Part shown: piece after piece, positions 1-11,570 of the stretch
How the letters are laid out: each line of letters opens with the position of its first letter
How positions within the stretch are numbered: position 1 is the stretch's first letter
Translations under genes and position numbers: made by a program
Notes under the pieces: generated by a model
Told to the model about the DNA's origin: nothing
Databases searched by the model: none
The model's input: only the letters and a program-made list of their open reading frames with translations
Assembly (NCBI GenBank): GCA_028538565.1
Contig: JAPQWN010000006.1
Location: 263,001 to 327,000, forward strand
Origin: Umbellularia californica
Taxonomy: Eukaryota > Streptophyta > Magnoliopsida > Laurales > Lauraceae
Length of the DNA stretch: 64,000 nucleotides
Direction of reading: 5' to 3'

Positions 1-148
1 ACCAAACAAACGAAGGAAAAAAAAAACACAATAGTCTAATACCTTCCTCAATAACATGTAATTGAGATCTTGTATCACATTGTTTATCAAGTTCTGACCC
101 ATAAAAGAGGTGTATTATTAGGGAGTTGATCCTTAAATTTAAGACTAA

Positions 149-435
149 ACATTACCCAAGTATTAAAAGCTCATATAAAAATCATGATCAAATAAACCCA
201 CATATACAACAATTATATGTAGATGGGCAATTTGGAAAAAAAAAAAAAAAAGAAAACAACAAGAAAACAAAACAAACCAAACCAAACCATAGCTACTAGA
301 CATTACCCAAGTATTAAAAGCTCACAAAAGAATCATGCTCAAAACAACCCATGTAAACTACAATTAAACGCAGATGGGCAGATTGAAAAAAAAAATAGAA
401 GAAAACAAAACAAAACAAAAACCATAGCCATGCAT
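149..435. repeat. Tandem duplication, period about 151 bp
   Basis: The stretch beginning acattacccaagtattaaaa at 149 starts again at 300 with the same order of sub-motifs: a short unique part, an 'agatgggca' block, then an A-rich tail with aaacaaaac repeats. The copies differ by substitutions and A-run length, so the duplication is not recent. The 75-codon open frame across it is lysine-rich low complexity and is not considered a gene. Confidence 0.7.
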
Positions 436-1179
436 AGCTTATTTACATGACAAATCCATAAGAATCGTATAAAAAATGAATATAAAAATCAAATAAGAAT
501 TTATGCAAGAATCACCTAACCATCACGCTCAAAGAAACCCATATATATATGACTAAACAAATCCACAAATATATACATAAGAATAATAAGAGGCCGGACT
601 AGGCCTAATATTGTGCAAACCTCGCCCTCAAATTGGTGGGCCTCGAGAAAAATTTATCCAAGCCCCAACCTCGGACATTTTAAGAAAAAGAAAAGCCTTA
701 ATTTCACAACCTTTTTAAGGGCTGAGCCAGGTTGGGTACTCACATAGAAGGACCCAATTGATAGCCTAATTTGGCATGGTTTCCCATCTCAAGTTAACAC
801 CTTGATCTTGTGATTTATTTGTATCACGTTCTTATCGGGGATTAATGGGGTCGTAGGATAGAGAATGTAGTGTAAATAAGGTTGCAAAGTAAATGGCATT
901 GGACAGGATTAAAAAGAGAGTTTTTGCAGTCTAAATACATAATGCACATTTATGAGCTATGGAAATTAATTTAAATTGGATGGGAACAACTACTATTTTC
1001 CCAAATTTTATCCCAGATTACACTCCCCCAGAAAAACAAAAAAGAAAAGAAAATGAATTTCATAAACCCCATCAGAATCTTAAGCTGCAGAAAGGAGCAG
1101 GGCAGAACTGAATAAGAGCGTGTTTGTTTCATGCAGTTGAATATTAGTATAGCCAGGCTAACACGTTCATTCCATATCT
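436..1179. other. AT-rich intergenic DNA, no gene seen
   Basis: No coding signal, RNA gene or clear repeat end was found. Around 590-740 there is a GC-richer patch with degraded repeat character but no recognisable boundary. Confidence 0.5.
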
Positions 1180-1482
1180 TGAACACTCAGGTAATACAAG
1201 AAAAATTGGGTCACTTCGAGGGGACCAGATCCTCCAATTAAACTCAATAGAGTTGGAATGAATCAGCTTTTTTTTATTACTCCAATCACTTCATTAAATA
1301 CAGACTCATCTCTACTGTACTTACCCAAATAATAAGAACAAACTCAGCAACAGACTCAATAATAGCTAAAGAATAGGAACAGACTCAACAATAGCAAAAG
1401 AATAGGAACTACAGCCCAAGAATAGGGCCTACAGCAGACTCTAACAACCTTGACTCATTCTACTAATCTTGTGGATGTAACA
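1180..1482 (-). mobile_element. Putative 3' LTR of a decayed gypsy-type element
   Basis: Read on the minus strand, a purine-rich tract resembling a polypurine tract (1484-1500) is followed at once by TGTTACATCC. About 300 bp later the stretch ends in GTGTTCA, giving TG...CA ends. Just upstream on the minus strand (1500-1525) the translation resembles the C-terminal end of plant gypsy polyproteins: a short 'LVDKAVL'-like motif followed by purines. No target duplication or second LTR was found, so the boundaries are inferred. Confidence 0.45.
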
Positions 1483-2298
1483 ACTCCTTTCCCCTTAAAG
1501 AACAGCCTTGTCCACAAGGATGGAAACCTGGAAATTGATTCTTGATCAAATCAACATTCTCCCATGTTGTTAGAGATAAGGACAGTAGTCTATGGTGCCA
1601 AATATGTGAGATATAGAGAGATTGGAGGGAAAGAAAGGAGCGAGAGAGAGGAGGTTAGAGGGAGAGAAAGGAGAGAGACAAGTATTTAGTTGTGAAGAAA
1701 GAGAAACAAATGAATCGTTTCAACTAGCAAAACCACATGCTATGCACAAACCACAGAACCACCAAATGCACAAACTCATACGTAATTTTTTTATTAAGTA
1801 ATTTAATTAGTAAACATTTGAGTCCTTTTTTGGTTGCTAATTTGATCTTTATGTGTTTTTTCTAGATGTGTTATTCCTTACGTGAGGTGTAAATGGCTTG
1901 ATGAAGTCCGATCATGTGTAAAAAGAATTAAATGAAAGACATATTAACAATAAAACAACATAATAAAGCAAGTAAATGTAATTTTAATAACATGGGGTTC
2001 ACAATATACACATTCGTACGAATTTTACAAATGAGAAGCAACTTTAGAAATGTTTATGTTAACCTCTAGAAATCCAAAATATTCTCAAATTAGAGTACAG
2101 ACAATACCAAACATACTATTCTTATATTTGATACTTGTAACTCCATCTTTCAAGTGCTTCGCACTGGACCAGTAGGCAGTTAAAAAAATTTTAATAATTA
2201 ATTAATTATTGAGTTAATGGTAAATAATCAATTGAAACTATTCCAGTAGTCATCATAAGAGGACATTTTTACCTGGAATATGGAGATAGAAAATTCAT

Positions 2299-2930
2299 AT
2301 GGTATTGTTGCCGCTCAGTCAATCCTCTAAATCTTCTAAAGCCTTTACCGTTGTAAGGTCTAACTCGATCTCTTCCAACATTTCCCCTAATTCCCTCATG
2401 TCTACGAAATTAGTCTTGAACTTAGCGTGGATGTCTTGTACCAGCCAAGGAGGTGGTAGAGTGCTTACTATGGAATGCACCAGATCTATAATATTCGGTT
2501 CAAATCCTCTTCTTTTGAGATCATAGAACAACTATTCCTTTTTCAGCAAATGTTCCCTCACACATGTTCCTTCAACAATTTTTCCCTTCCTAAACTGTAT
2601 CCATGAGGGCTGAATATATTTTTAAAATGATTGTAATAGGTCAACAAACTCCACTGCATGCCATGGTAGCAAGATTTCAAATATCATCCTTTTTGCAGTA
2701 TCCCAAGCTAGTGGCAATGTTTCAGCAATTTTTATCATTATATATCTTTCAAGAATGAAGTTTTCACACTCTCAGCCACTGAGCTAGTTGTATTTTGCGT
2801 GATCCATGCTTTGATAATGGGGTGTCATCTTCAAATGGTTTATGTTCAAACTCATCTATCCACTCCCTAACAGGTAGAGAATCATTGCCACGACAATATT
2901 TGAGAGGTGTACTCATCTTATCTAGTTTAG
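2299..2930 (-). pseudogene. Gag-like relic of an LTR retrotransposon
   Basis: The minus strand holds several short frames, broken by stops and shifts. They start with a methionine at about 2916 followed by a 'VREWIDEFE'-like motif, and end with a 70-residue open frame at 2319-2531. The pattern (WxxxFE, then 'LKRRGF...DLVHSIVSTLPPPW') is like the capsid-type gag domain of plant LTR retrotransposons. Orientation agrees with the LTR-like end at 1180-1482, so both may belong to one internally deleted element. The family is not identified with certainty. Confidence 0.4.
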
Positions 2931-3394
2931 AGTTGAAAAATTAATTTATAATTTGAAAATTAAATGAAAGCAACAACAATTCAATCAAATTAGTAATAAC
3001 ATATATAGTAAGCAAGTTATTAACTTGGCACACATTATAAAACACTTGTAAAATAAACATAACGACAAATAAGCAACCACAGAATAAAATATAATTATCA
3101 ACAATTCAAGAACAATTCAATTAATCTTTGTCCCTATGTATATATACATTAAATTCAGCAACTGTCAAATCTCATAGTATATTTTTCCTAAGCAAAAAAA
3201 CATAAATATGTTGAGATATATAATTTTCGTGTACTGTATTTCAATTAGGCCAAGTGGGATCATACAGTTAAGAGGTCTCGTAAGGCAAGGATAGAATCAG
3301 TTTTGCAGTAGATTGTTGTGGGACCCACTGGTTGATCCGATAGCCGATCTGGTCCGACCACTATTCAATTCATAATTTCACATTCTCGTTCACA

Positions 3395-4476
3395 ATGCTT
3401 TCGAAAATCAATCTCAGTTTCGGATACCATCAACTAAGAGTTTGTGAGAAGGACATTGAGAAGATAGCATTTAGTACGAGGTACGATCACCACGAATTTC
3501 TCGTAATGCCCTTTAGTTTAACCAATGAGCCGGTAGTGTTTATGGCACTTATGAATAGAATCTTCACTCCCTACCTCGATCAGTTTATCGTAGTCTTTAT
3601 TGGTGATATTTTGGTCTACTCCAAGTCCATAGAAGAACATGCAGATCATCTTAGGTCTTCACTTCAGCTCTTAAGAATTCATCAGTTATACGCCAAGCTT
3701 GAGAAGTGCGAATTTTTGCTTGAACAAGTGGCCCTTTTGGGCACAGTATCTCTCGAGACGTCCTAAGAGTGGATCCAGCGAAGATAGAAGTCGTTATTAA
3801 TTGGCAAAGTCCAAGAACAGTAGCGGAAATTTGGAGTTTTCTAGGCCTTGCGGGGTATTACCATAGATTTGTTTAGGATTTTGCCAAGATCTCAGCCCCA
3901 TTGACAAAGTTGACTGGGAAGGATGTACTATTCTTATGGACTGAGGAGTGTGAGGCCAGTTTTCAAACCTTGAAGGAGAAGTTAACAACCACCCCAGTTT
4001 TGTCTTTACCTGAAGGCACAGGAGGGTTTGTGATCTATTCAGATGCATCTAGAGTTGGTTTGGGATGTGTTCTTATGCAAAATGGAAAAGTTATAGCTTA
4101 TGGATCAAGACAATTAAAGAACCATGAGAAGAATTATGCCACCCACAATCTTGAGTTAGCCGCCATCGTATTTGCATTGAAACTTTGGAGACACTACTAT
4201 ATGGAGAACAATTTGAAGTGCACTCAGATCATCGTAGTCTAAAATATCTATTTTCCCAACAGGACCTCAACATGAGGCAGAGACGGTGGCTAGAATTTAT
4301 AAAGTATTATGATTTTCCGATCAAATAATTTCGGGAAAAGGAAACGTTGTGGCTGATGCTTTGAGCAAGAAGTCTTCTCTAGTTGCAACTACGAGTGCTT
4401 AGTGGTATAAGTTGGATGCTTTCGAGAAACTAGATGTAGAGGCTCAATTACTTAATGACTCAGTGATGATGGTAGC
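3395..4476 (+). pseudogene. Degenerate Ty3/gypsy pol: reverse transcriptase and RNase H
   Basis: The first frame (3395-3766) carries reverse transcriptase motifs 'SGYHQ'-like (here FGYHQL), 'TRYDHHEFLVMPFSLTN' and a damaged YxDD box: the usual Y-V/I-DDIL appears as IGDIL, so an aspartate of the catalytic pair is lost. A stop and frameshift near 3765 and two further stops to 3880 separate it from the second frame (3901-4242). That frame has the connection segment and RNase H start (TFxALKEKL-type, YSDAS, ASRQLK-type, HNLELAA). A further shift precedes a DALSKK motif near 4360. Integrase is missing because the sequence breaks at an LTR start at 4477. The element is inactive. Domain order RT-RNaseH is typical of Ty3/gypsy; the chromovirus-type lineage is only a guess. 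Confidence 0.85.
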
Positions 4477-6512
4477 TATCACGACCCAAGCCCAAGATTA
4501 GAGTAATTGGATTTAACCCCGGGTCGCGAAGTCAATCATACTTACTTCAGTAAGCCCCGAATTAACCGAAGTTAAGACGAAGTCCACAAGGGATCTTACA
4601 TACATACTTGCCAATGTACAATTGTGCATAAACATATATACGTATACATTGACAAACTATTAAAACCAAATAAGTTCTTTACATAAAAGTAAAGTCAATA
4701 TATAGAATTTAAGTACAACTAAGTCAACCACTGCATATTCAAAATACAATGCAAGTGACATCTATTTGCTATTCAAAATGACCTATACAAAATGTTTATC
4801 AAAATATTTCCAAACATTCTATCCATTCACACTCCGATTATGTCCATTCAATTAAGCCTCCTAGGGGTATCGGATGGGCATCCTCCACTGACGGCTCGGC
4901 CTCTACGGGGCCGGCACGGGCAACTGGGCCTGTAACATCATCAATAACACTATGAACATGATTGTTCAACAATGCATATATAATTCTATGACAACATATA
5001 TCAATTCTATCAATTCATTGATCTAACAATTCTATAACAATTTCTTGTATGATAGTAAACACAAGCAATAACAATAACTATATTGGCAACTACAATAATA
5101 TTGGTTTCATTTCAATTCAGTTTCTTTCCATAGGAAGCAGTCGGTTCCATTCATTTTCATTCATTTCAATGTTTACATTCAATTCATTAATTACATTAAG
5201 CCTTTATTAGATGATTTATCGGTGGGACTCTTTTAGTCCAATGTGTGGCTTATAATGGCTTATGGTGGCTTATCAGTGACTTATCAGTCTATGACCTTTC
5301 GGTCTAAATAGTGTGGGATCTGCCAATGTCTGGATCAGAGATCACTGGTATCACCATGGAGCTCCGGAACACCCCAATTTCATCCACTGTAGTAGGATTG
5401 TTCATTAATTAAGTGTGACATTCGTTATCGTTCTTTATTCAATGTTACACTTAGTAATTGTTCATTATTCAATTCTGTATTACGTTATTCAGTTCAGCTT
5501 CATAATGAGCTTGTGAAACCACTATGTAGTGCCAGACTCATAAATCAACTGACTCAATCATTTTATTCAAACTCCCAATTCATTTCTAGACAACTAGCTA
5601 AACCAAACCATTGAGTGAATCACTTGCTATCAATGTACTTGTTGCTGTGGATGACATTACTTTAATTAAATGTGTACAACATGATAACCATAGTTAACTC
5701 TTAGGAAGGTTTAGATACTACTAACATTAACCCTAATGATCAGGCTTTCAGTTCAGAAAAATCTGAAATTAATCTGAAATTTTCCTCTCTGGCGATTACC
5801 TTGGCGGTTAGTCGAAATCTAGCGGCGGCTAGCCGAACCAGGTTCGGTTAACTTTCTAAAATTCTACAACTTCTGATGTATTTTAGACAATTCGGTCACC
5901 TCAGCAGTTATCCCTCGGCTAACCGAAATTTCCATTTAGACTAGCCAAACTCATCTCGGCTACCTTGCGGTTAGCTTTCCAGAAGCTTGTCTTATGATGT
6001 CAATTTCTGACTTGACTTTGGTCACCTTAGCGGTCACCATGCGGCTAGCCGAAAATTCAATTTCGGCTAATCGAAATATGTCGGTCAGCTGGCAGTCAGT
6101 TTTCCAGAGACTGACCATTTTGTGGATTTCTAGCGGTTAGCCCTGGGGCTAGACGAAATGCACCCAGAACTAAATTCTGGAGTTTCAGAATCTCTGAAAC
6201 GAAATACATATTTTTGAACTCCTTGAGTTCATACAGGTTCTGTAACATCATAAACAATTAGAAATGTATATACTTGCCTCTACTTGGAGATTGATGAAGA
6301 AAAACCCCTCTTTAGCTTGGGTTTGAGTGGAAATTTCTCAACTTGAATGTCTCTCTTTAAGAAAACCTCCAAGAAGAAGATGAAGTCTCTGCTTGATCCC
6401 TCCAAAACCTCACTCTTGATGCTTGGTGGAGATGAACGGAAGAAAAGAAGAAAATGAAAGAAAAAGAAGGTGTCTAGGGTTTGCAATGAAATGAATGAAC
6501 TTATTGAATTGG
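4477..6512 (+). mobile_element. Ty3/gypsy-type LTR (family B), plus strand, 3' truncated
   Basis: It starts TATCACGACCC, a one-base change from the usual TGTCACGACCC, and cuts into the older pol relic. Internal landmarks run in the same order as in the complete solo LTR at 50105-52793: a GC-rich 'gggcctgtaacatcatcaataacac' block near 4930, an 'agctccggaacacc' block near 5360, a cluster of palindromes (CGGCTAGCCG at 5826-5835 and 6042-6051), then a pyrimidine/purine-rich stretch. It runs into an oppositely oriented LTR near 6512, so the 3' end is missing. No target duplication can be read. Confidence 0.65.
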
Positions 6513-7446
6513 GGTCCGCTCGAGCGAACCTGAGGCTATTAATTGGGCCTTTCTGACCCAATCTTAAGGTGAATTATCACCATTAATCTCTCATAAACCA
6601 CCATAATCCTCTCTAATAAATAATTATGGTGCCCACCCTTACTTTCCTAGGAAATTAGGAATTTTCGAGACCTTATGACTTTAAAATGGAACCGTTAACT
6701 TTATAAATTGGACCAATGGGTATTCTTTAGTCTAACTCTATGCCATGAAGATTCGTTAGGAAATTCAACGTATTTCTTATAATTGGTGACACCTAATAAG
6801 ATAGTATTACGTTGATCTTCCCAAACTTACCTTGTATTGGACAGTGAAGGACTAAAATCAATAGTTTAGTATTGGTTCGTAAAATATCTTGATTCCTTTA
6901 AAGTTACTGCATTTCATATTGGAGTACAATTTCTTTATTGACAATCAAATCCTAATTAGTAGATTAGTTACATCATTAGTGTTTATTGAGGCTCGATTGT
7001 TTACATTCAATTCATAATTTCAGTATTGTATACCAGATTTAGCATTCATTGGAAATGTGGGATTGAGTAACTATTCATGATATATGAAATTACTATTTAA
7101 TTTGATTATAGACAAGTGAAATACAAACTTACTCAAATCCGATTTTTATTCGATTATTATTTGATTTGATTGAGTCGGCACTACTTAGCTTCGACCCTGT
7201 GATACCTGACAGAGTTGAACTTGATTTAGTTATTCGAGACTACTGCAGTAAGTCATCTGAAGCACCAGAACTCCAGATCCGGGTAGCTAGGTAGCCTTTG
7301 GCCGGGCCACTGGTGACATCCCAACTAGATTCGCTCTCTTTTGAGAGGATGAGCTTAAGGTAGTAGCCAATTAGTTTTTTTTTATTACACTTGATTCATG
7401 AGCATAAATTATTCAATTTCGCACAATTTGCCTATTTGATACTTAT

Positions 7447-7757
7447 TGTCACATCCCCGCCCAACTCAGCATGAAATTGTCCGCTTTGGCCCACGTGCAC
7501 GCGCAGGGACTTCCCAGGAGGTCACCCATTCTAGTACTGCTCCCGCCCGAGCACGCTTAACTACGGAGTTCTTACGGTTTCTGGGGCCGCACGGTTTTAA
7601 AAGGCCTCATGCTAAGTTAATACGGGGTTTGACTTATAAGCCCAGGGTTAGGACTTAGATATTTCTAATGCGGGCTAATGGAGACTCACCGTTTGAAGCC
7701 CGTGGTTGACACGCTCCACCCCGTGGTTAAGGGTGCCGCCCGGACCAAGTTCTCACA
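7447..7757 (-). mobile_element. Cassandra-like LTR with 5S rRNA segment, minus strand (311 bp)
   Basis: On the minus strand the LTR starts TGTGAGAACTTGG (7757) and ends GGGGATGTGACA (7447). Bases 7571-7506 match the 3' half of plant 5S rRNA (ctccgtagttaagcgtgctc ... gacctcctgggaagtcc), covering the internal A box and C box of the RNA polymerase III promoter. This is the hallmark of Cassandra, a terminal-repeat retrotransposon in miniature (TRIM). A primer-binding site of the initiator tRNA-Met type (TGGTATCAAAGC) lies at 7800-7789, behind a 43-bp internal segment. CTTAT at 7442-7446 is the left target duplication of the composite. The 70-82 codon open frames across this LTR are not genes. Confidence 0.85.
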
Positions 7758-7804
7758 TTCTCCCCCACCGGAAATAGAGCCGTCATCGGCTTTGATACCA
7801 GTCC

Positions 7805-9213
7805 TGTCGCGACCCCGGACCGGGATCCGGGCCCGCGACTGCGCAGCAATGTGATTAACCAACACAAAACACACCGCCGTTGTTGTCTTTGTATATTTTT
7901 CCCACAGCTTTCCGCGGAGAGGATCCCAAGACATGGGTTGAGCTCACACGAATGGATATGCGGAAGCGTGTAGCAAAACATGTCACACAATCTTAAACAA
8001 AAAGATACAAGAGACATATAATATCGAGACAAGGTATCGAAAGAGAATGTCATCACAGCATTCCTAACATGATTAACGTTTCAATGTTTAACAAAAGTAT
8101 ATTAGTTCAAGTTACAAATCCCTGAGAGGCCAACAAAGGCCAATACAACAAATACAATCCCACAAAAATAACCCAGCTAGGCGAAACGAACATCAATATC
8201 CCGACCGGCGTCTAGATGACGTCGTTGGGCTGCCACTCGTGTGCTGGGGGTGGCTCAACAGCCTCCTCCGGGCACTCCTCGTCACGCGTGAAACCGCCGG
8301 CACCTGGACACCAAAATACAAGCATCAAACACGACGGTTTGGCAAATAAACATTTTAGGCAAGAATATGAGAGAATAATGCTAAAACAGTTCAATATTTA
8401 AATACACGTTTCAAGTTTACAAAACTAGCATGAATACTTATAATATCATGAAAAGATAAATCCACATTGAGCTCATTCTTTCTCCGTCATACATGATGAC
8501 AAGAGCAAGCACGCACGACAAGCACGACACGAAAACACGATCCCACGCCACACAAGGTGGACGGGGTATCCGGCCGCGGAACCGGACCACGAACACGCAC
8601 GATGTGTAATATAATACACGACTAGTCTGCAGACAGTCCACATGTTTAAGGACCCCCAAGTAGTGGATCAAGCTAGAAGGACAGTCCAAGCTCAGTGGTA
8701 TTCACTTATATCATGAATGCACAAAACACGACGATACACGTTCGAAAACACGACAAAACAAGAGGGAAATCATTTAACAAGCACAACGTGACAAGACTAA
8801 CAAAATAGCATAGTATTAATGCTTACAAACTTAAGAAATGATTCCCTTTTTTATTCTTGAAACATATCTTGAAAACAAACTTGCACTTGTAAATCAAACG
8901 AGAACACGATGATGCATGAAGCATCAAAACAAGAGTTCATACATAAATCTATCAAGCCCAGGCTCAGACCGATCCCTGCCCCTTGTGGAATTGAAAACCA
9001 AATGTCGGAATTCAATAAAACTTGGCGTCCCCAAAGGTATATTATATTTTGGAATTCCAAGTGCACAAGGTCAATAAAAAGGTCTAAAACCTAGTCTAGT
9101 TTTCATTCCCGCAAAAATCCTTCAAAAACAGTACTTTTTGTAACTATGGGTCTGGGTTCAGCATCTCTACCGGTAGAACTTCCGGTTTAAGAGGTTCTAC
9201 TGGTAGAACTTCC
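7805..9213 (+). mobile_element. Ty3/gypsy-type LTR fragment nested between Cassandra LTRs
   Basis: It starts TGTCGCGACCCCGG at 7805, immediately beyond the Cassandra internal segment. It follows the plan of the 50105 LTR: a GC-rich 'cggcacctggacaccaaaatac' block near 8300 and TCTACCGGTAGA palindromes near 9166-9177. It stops abruptly at about 9213, where a truncated Cassandra LTR begins, so its 3' part is deleted. It holds no gene; the 60-83 codon frames on both strands have no recognisable domain. Confidence 0.6.
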
Positions 9214-9437
9214 AACCCTGGGCTTATAAGTCCTAACCCTGGGCTTATAAGTCAAACCCCGTATTAACTTAGCATGAGGCCTTTTAAAACCGTGTGGCCC
9301 TGGAAACCGTAAGAACTCCGTAGTTAAGCGTGCTCGGGCGGGAGCAGTACTAGGATTGGTGACCTCCTGGGAAGTCCCCGCGCGTGCACGTGGGCCAAAG
9401 CGGATAATTTCATGCTGAGTTGGGCGGGGATGTGACA
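9214..9437 (+). mobile_element. Cassandra-like LTR, 5' truncated, plus strand
   Basis: This is the right part of the same LTR, ending TGTGACA at 9437, with the 5S-like segment at 9313-9377. The first third of the LTR is missing. At the break a 22-bp unit (ccctgggcttataagtccta) is duplicated in tandem. A primer-binding site TGGTATCAGAGC follows at 9440-9451. Confidence 0.85.
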
Positions 9438-9482
9438 ATTGGTATCAGAGCCGAGGACGGCTCTATTTCCGGTGGGGGAGAA
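9438..9482 (+). mobile_element. Cassandra internal domain, 45 bp
   Basis: The segment consists of AT, then the tRNA-Met-type primer-binding site TGGTATCAGAGC, a short spacer, and a polypurine tract (ggtgggggagaa) directly before the next LTR. There is no coding capacity, as expected for a TRIM. The minus-strand copy (7758-7800) differs at only a few bases. Confidence 0.85.
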
Positions 9483-9792
9483 TGTGAGAACTTGGTCCGG
9501 GCGGCACCCTTAACCACGGGGCGGAGCGTGTCAACCACGGGCTTCAAACAGTGAGTCTCCATTAGCCCGCATTAGAAATATCCAAGTCCTAACTTGGGCT
9601 TATAAGTCAAACCCCGTATTAACTTAGCATGAGGCCTTTTAAAACCGTGCGGCTCAGGAAACCGTAAGAACTCCGTAGTTAAACGTGCTCGGGCAGGAGC
9701 AGTACTAGGATGAGTGACCTCCTGGGAAGTCCCCGCGCGTGCACGTGGGCCAAAGTGGACAATTTCATGCTGAGTTGGGCGGGGATGTGACA
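9483..9792 (+). mobile_element. Cassandra-like LTR, complete, plus strand (310 bp)
   Basis: TGTGAGAAC...GGATGTGACA with the 5S-like segment at 9668-9733. The A box has one change (ttaaacg for ttaagcg) and the C-box region one (gatgagtg for gatgggtg). CTTAT at 9793-9797 is the right target duplication, matching 7442-7446. Family behaviour: Cassandra elements are non-autonomous and rely on other elements for reverse transcription and integration. Confidence 0.88.
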
Positions 9793-10446
9793 CTTATTAT
9801 TGATATCTATTAATTTATTCGTCTTAAATTCAATTTGAAACATTAAGTATTTCCTTATTATTGCATATACTTGCTAAATCGTCGTATTGATGATACTATT
9901 CTTGGTGTCACAGTCGCAGGTGCAACTCCCGGTCCTGAGCAGGCCGAAGAGGGAGAGAAGGTTACCCAAGAGGTACCTTCAGGGTTATAAGAGTGGCCAG
10001 AGCCCCCGGACGCCTCATTGTTTCCCTCGAAGTGCGTTATGGTCTTTTGAGAGCTTCTGGTAGAGAGTGTGACCAGCCCCTTTTTGTGTGGGCCACACTT
10101 AGTTGTTACTATTCTTTCGCTTATATTTTTGGTAATGTTATTGTAGGGTTCTTTTATACACCCTCTTTTGTAAACAGTGTATATAATTGTATAATTCTTT
10201 TGTATTAAACTTGAAATATTAACTGGACCAAATGGGAATTTGATACCTCACATGTATGAATTACAACTTCCGCTATAAATTAATTGTTACTGACAGGTTC
10301 CGTGAGCTTGCTCACATGTGTGGAAAGTTGTTTTTCTCTCCTTCGTATGTTGTATTTGGCTCGTGACAGGTGCAGCACATGGGAGTACATGTGTCGCACC
10401 TTGGAGATTACCCTAGGCCAGGGTGATTCGGGACTGAAATGTGACA

Positions 10447-11570
10447 ATTCCTTTCATATAAATTCAGTTATAACAAAATAATTAAGATATCCAAATCAAC
10501 CAAAAAATTATGAAAATCAACCCTTTCTTCCCTTAAGCATACACGTTTCATCTTAAAAACAAATGATTCGTATGCATTTCTTCTCATTTTGAATACTAAA
10601 TAAAAACTTTGAAAATAACCTTATTTTATAGAATTGGAAGGCATCCCTCTGAATTGGGTCACATCCACACAAATTGGCCCAAGAGACACATTTTATTAAA
10701 AAAAAAGGCACATATGTATTTTTAAAAAGACACATTCACAAATGGGCCTCACGAAGGGGCACATTTTATTGAAAAGTCAAATGTATTTTTGGAAAGACAC
10801 ATTCATAAATACGCCCATGACATTGCTTCTCCTAAGACTAGAATTGAGGTGTTTTTTTTTTTTTTTTTTTTACCCCAACCACTATACAGCTTTAAAGAGA
10901 AAGAATTGTTAAAGGAAGAAAGGAAAAAAAAAAAAAAAGAAAGAAGCATGACTCACGCACTGGATCACGCACACTGGATCATGGTGCGTGCCTCAATGTG
11001 GGGCCCACATGGGGGCTCACCTAGGACTAAGACCAGGGGGATCGAAAGATCTCCTTGGGACCTTCATTTCTGCTAAAAATCAAACCCATCCCTAAACCCT
11101 ATCATCTTTATCCGAACCCCAAAAGTTTAACGGGGTATAGTTCAAATGGGTATGCAATCGATCCAACAGTCAAACACATTCGGATGGGTGCAAAACCCAA
11201 GGTCCATCTGAGATTTAAGGGGTGTTCCGTGTGGTCCAATTGGATGTGCCATCAAGTGGGTCCCACCCACGGTGCGCACTAGGTGCACCTGTTCAAATTT
11301 GAATTCAATATGATACTTCTAACCCATTCATCCATGGTCCACAAGTTTGAGAGACTCATATCGAACAACAAAAATTTGTGCCCCAATCCAATGGTCTAGT
11401 TCATTTGAATCCATATGAGTTCATGGGATTCTTTATGCCTATAAGAGGGTTGTGTATGTGTGGTCCATTTAGAAGAATCGGTCATACGATGACCATCCTC
11501 ACTCTTTATGGTAAGGACTCATCCTCACCGTCCAATCAAGCATACATCCAGTGGTTTTCATCATGCTTAT
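10447..11570. other. Intergenic, with a 73-bp tandem duplication at about 10680-10824
   Basis: A unit beginning near 'cacattttatt' at 10687 recurs at 10760, both followed by 'gtatttttNNAAAGACACATTCA(C/T)AAAT'. A 20-base T run near 10852 and an A run near 10926 follow, then about 500 bp of mid-GC DNA without gene signals. Some dispersed-repeat character (gggcccacatg) is present but no ends are seen. Confidence 0.55.

Larger units (their letters stand above)
6513..10446 (-). mobile_element. Ty3/gypsy-type LTR (family A), minus strand, interrupted at 7447-9797
   Basis: The right edge (10446) reads TGTCACAT on the minus strand, and the following 150 bp match the start of the solo LTR at 50105 closely (cccgaatcaccctgg..., 'acatacgaaggagag'). 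Further matches are the 'ctgtgacaccaaga' block (about 9915) and the 'gtcgaagctaagtagtgccgac' block (about 7170-7195). The interior is split by the Cassandra composite at 7447-9792. The left (3') end is lost at about 6512 against the opposing LTR, just beyond a palindrome CGCTCGAGCG (6517-6526). Without the insertion about 1.58 kb of the LTR remains. Confidence 0.75.

Noticed and set aside
7506..9733. 5S rRNA genes
   Set aside because: Only the 3' half of 5S is present, embedded in LTRs with TG...CA ends and primer-binding sites; these are Cassandra LTRs, not rRNA genes.
7446..9793. 70-83 codon frames with an MSHPRPTQHE start
   Set aside because: Conceptual translations of the Cassandra LTR and its 5S rRNA segment in both orientations; repeated three times and not protein-coding.
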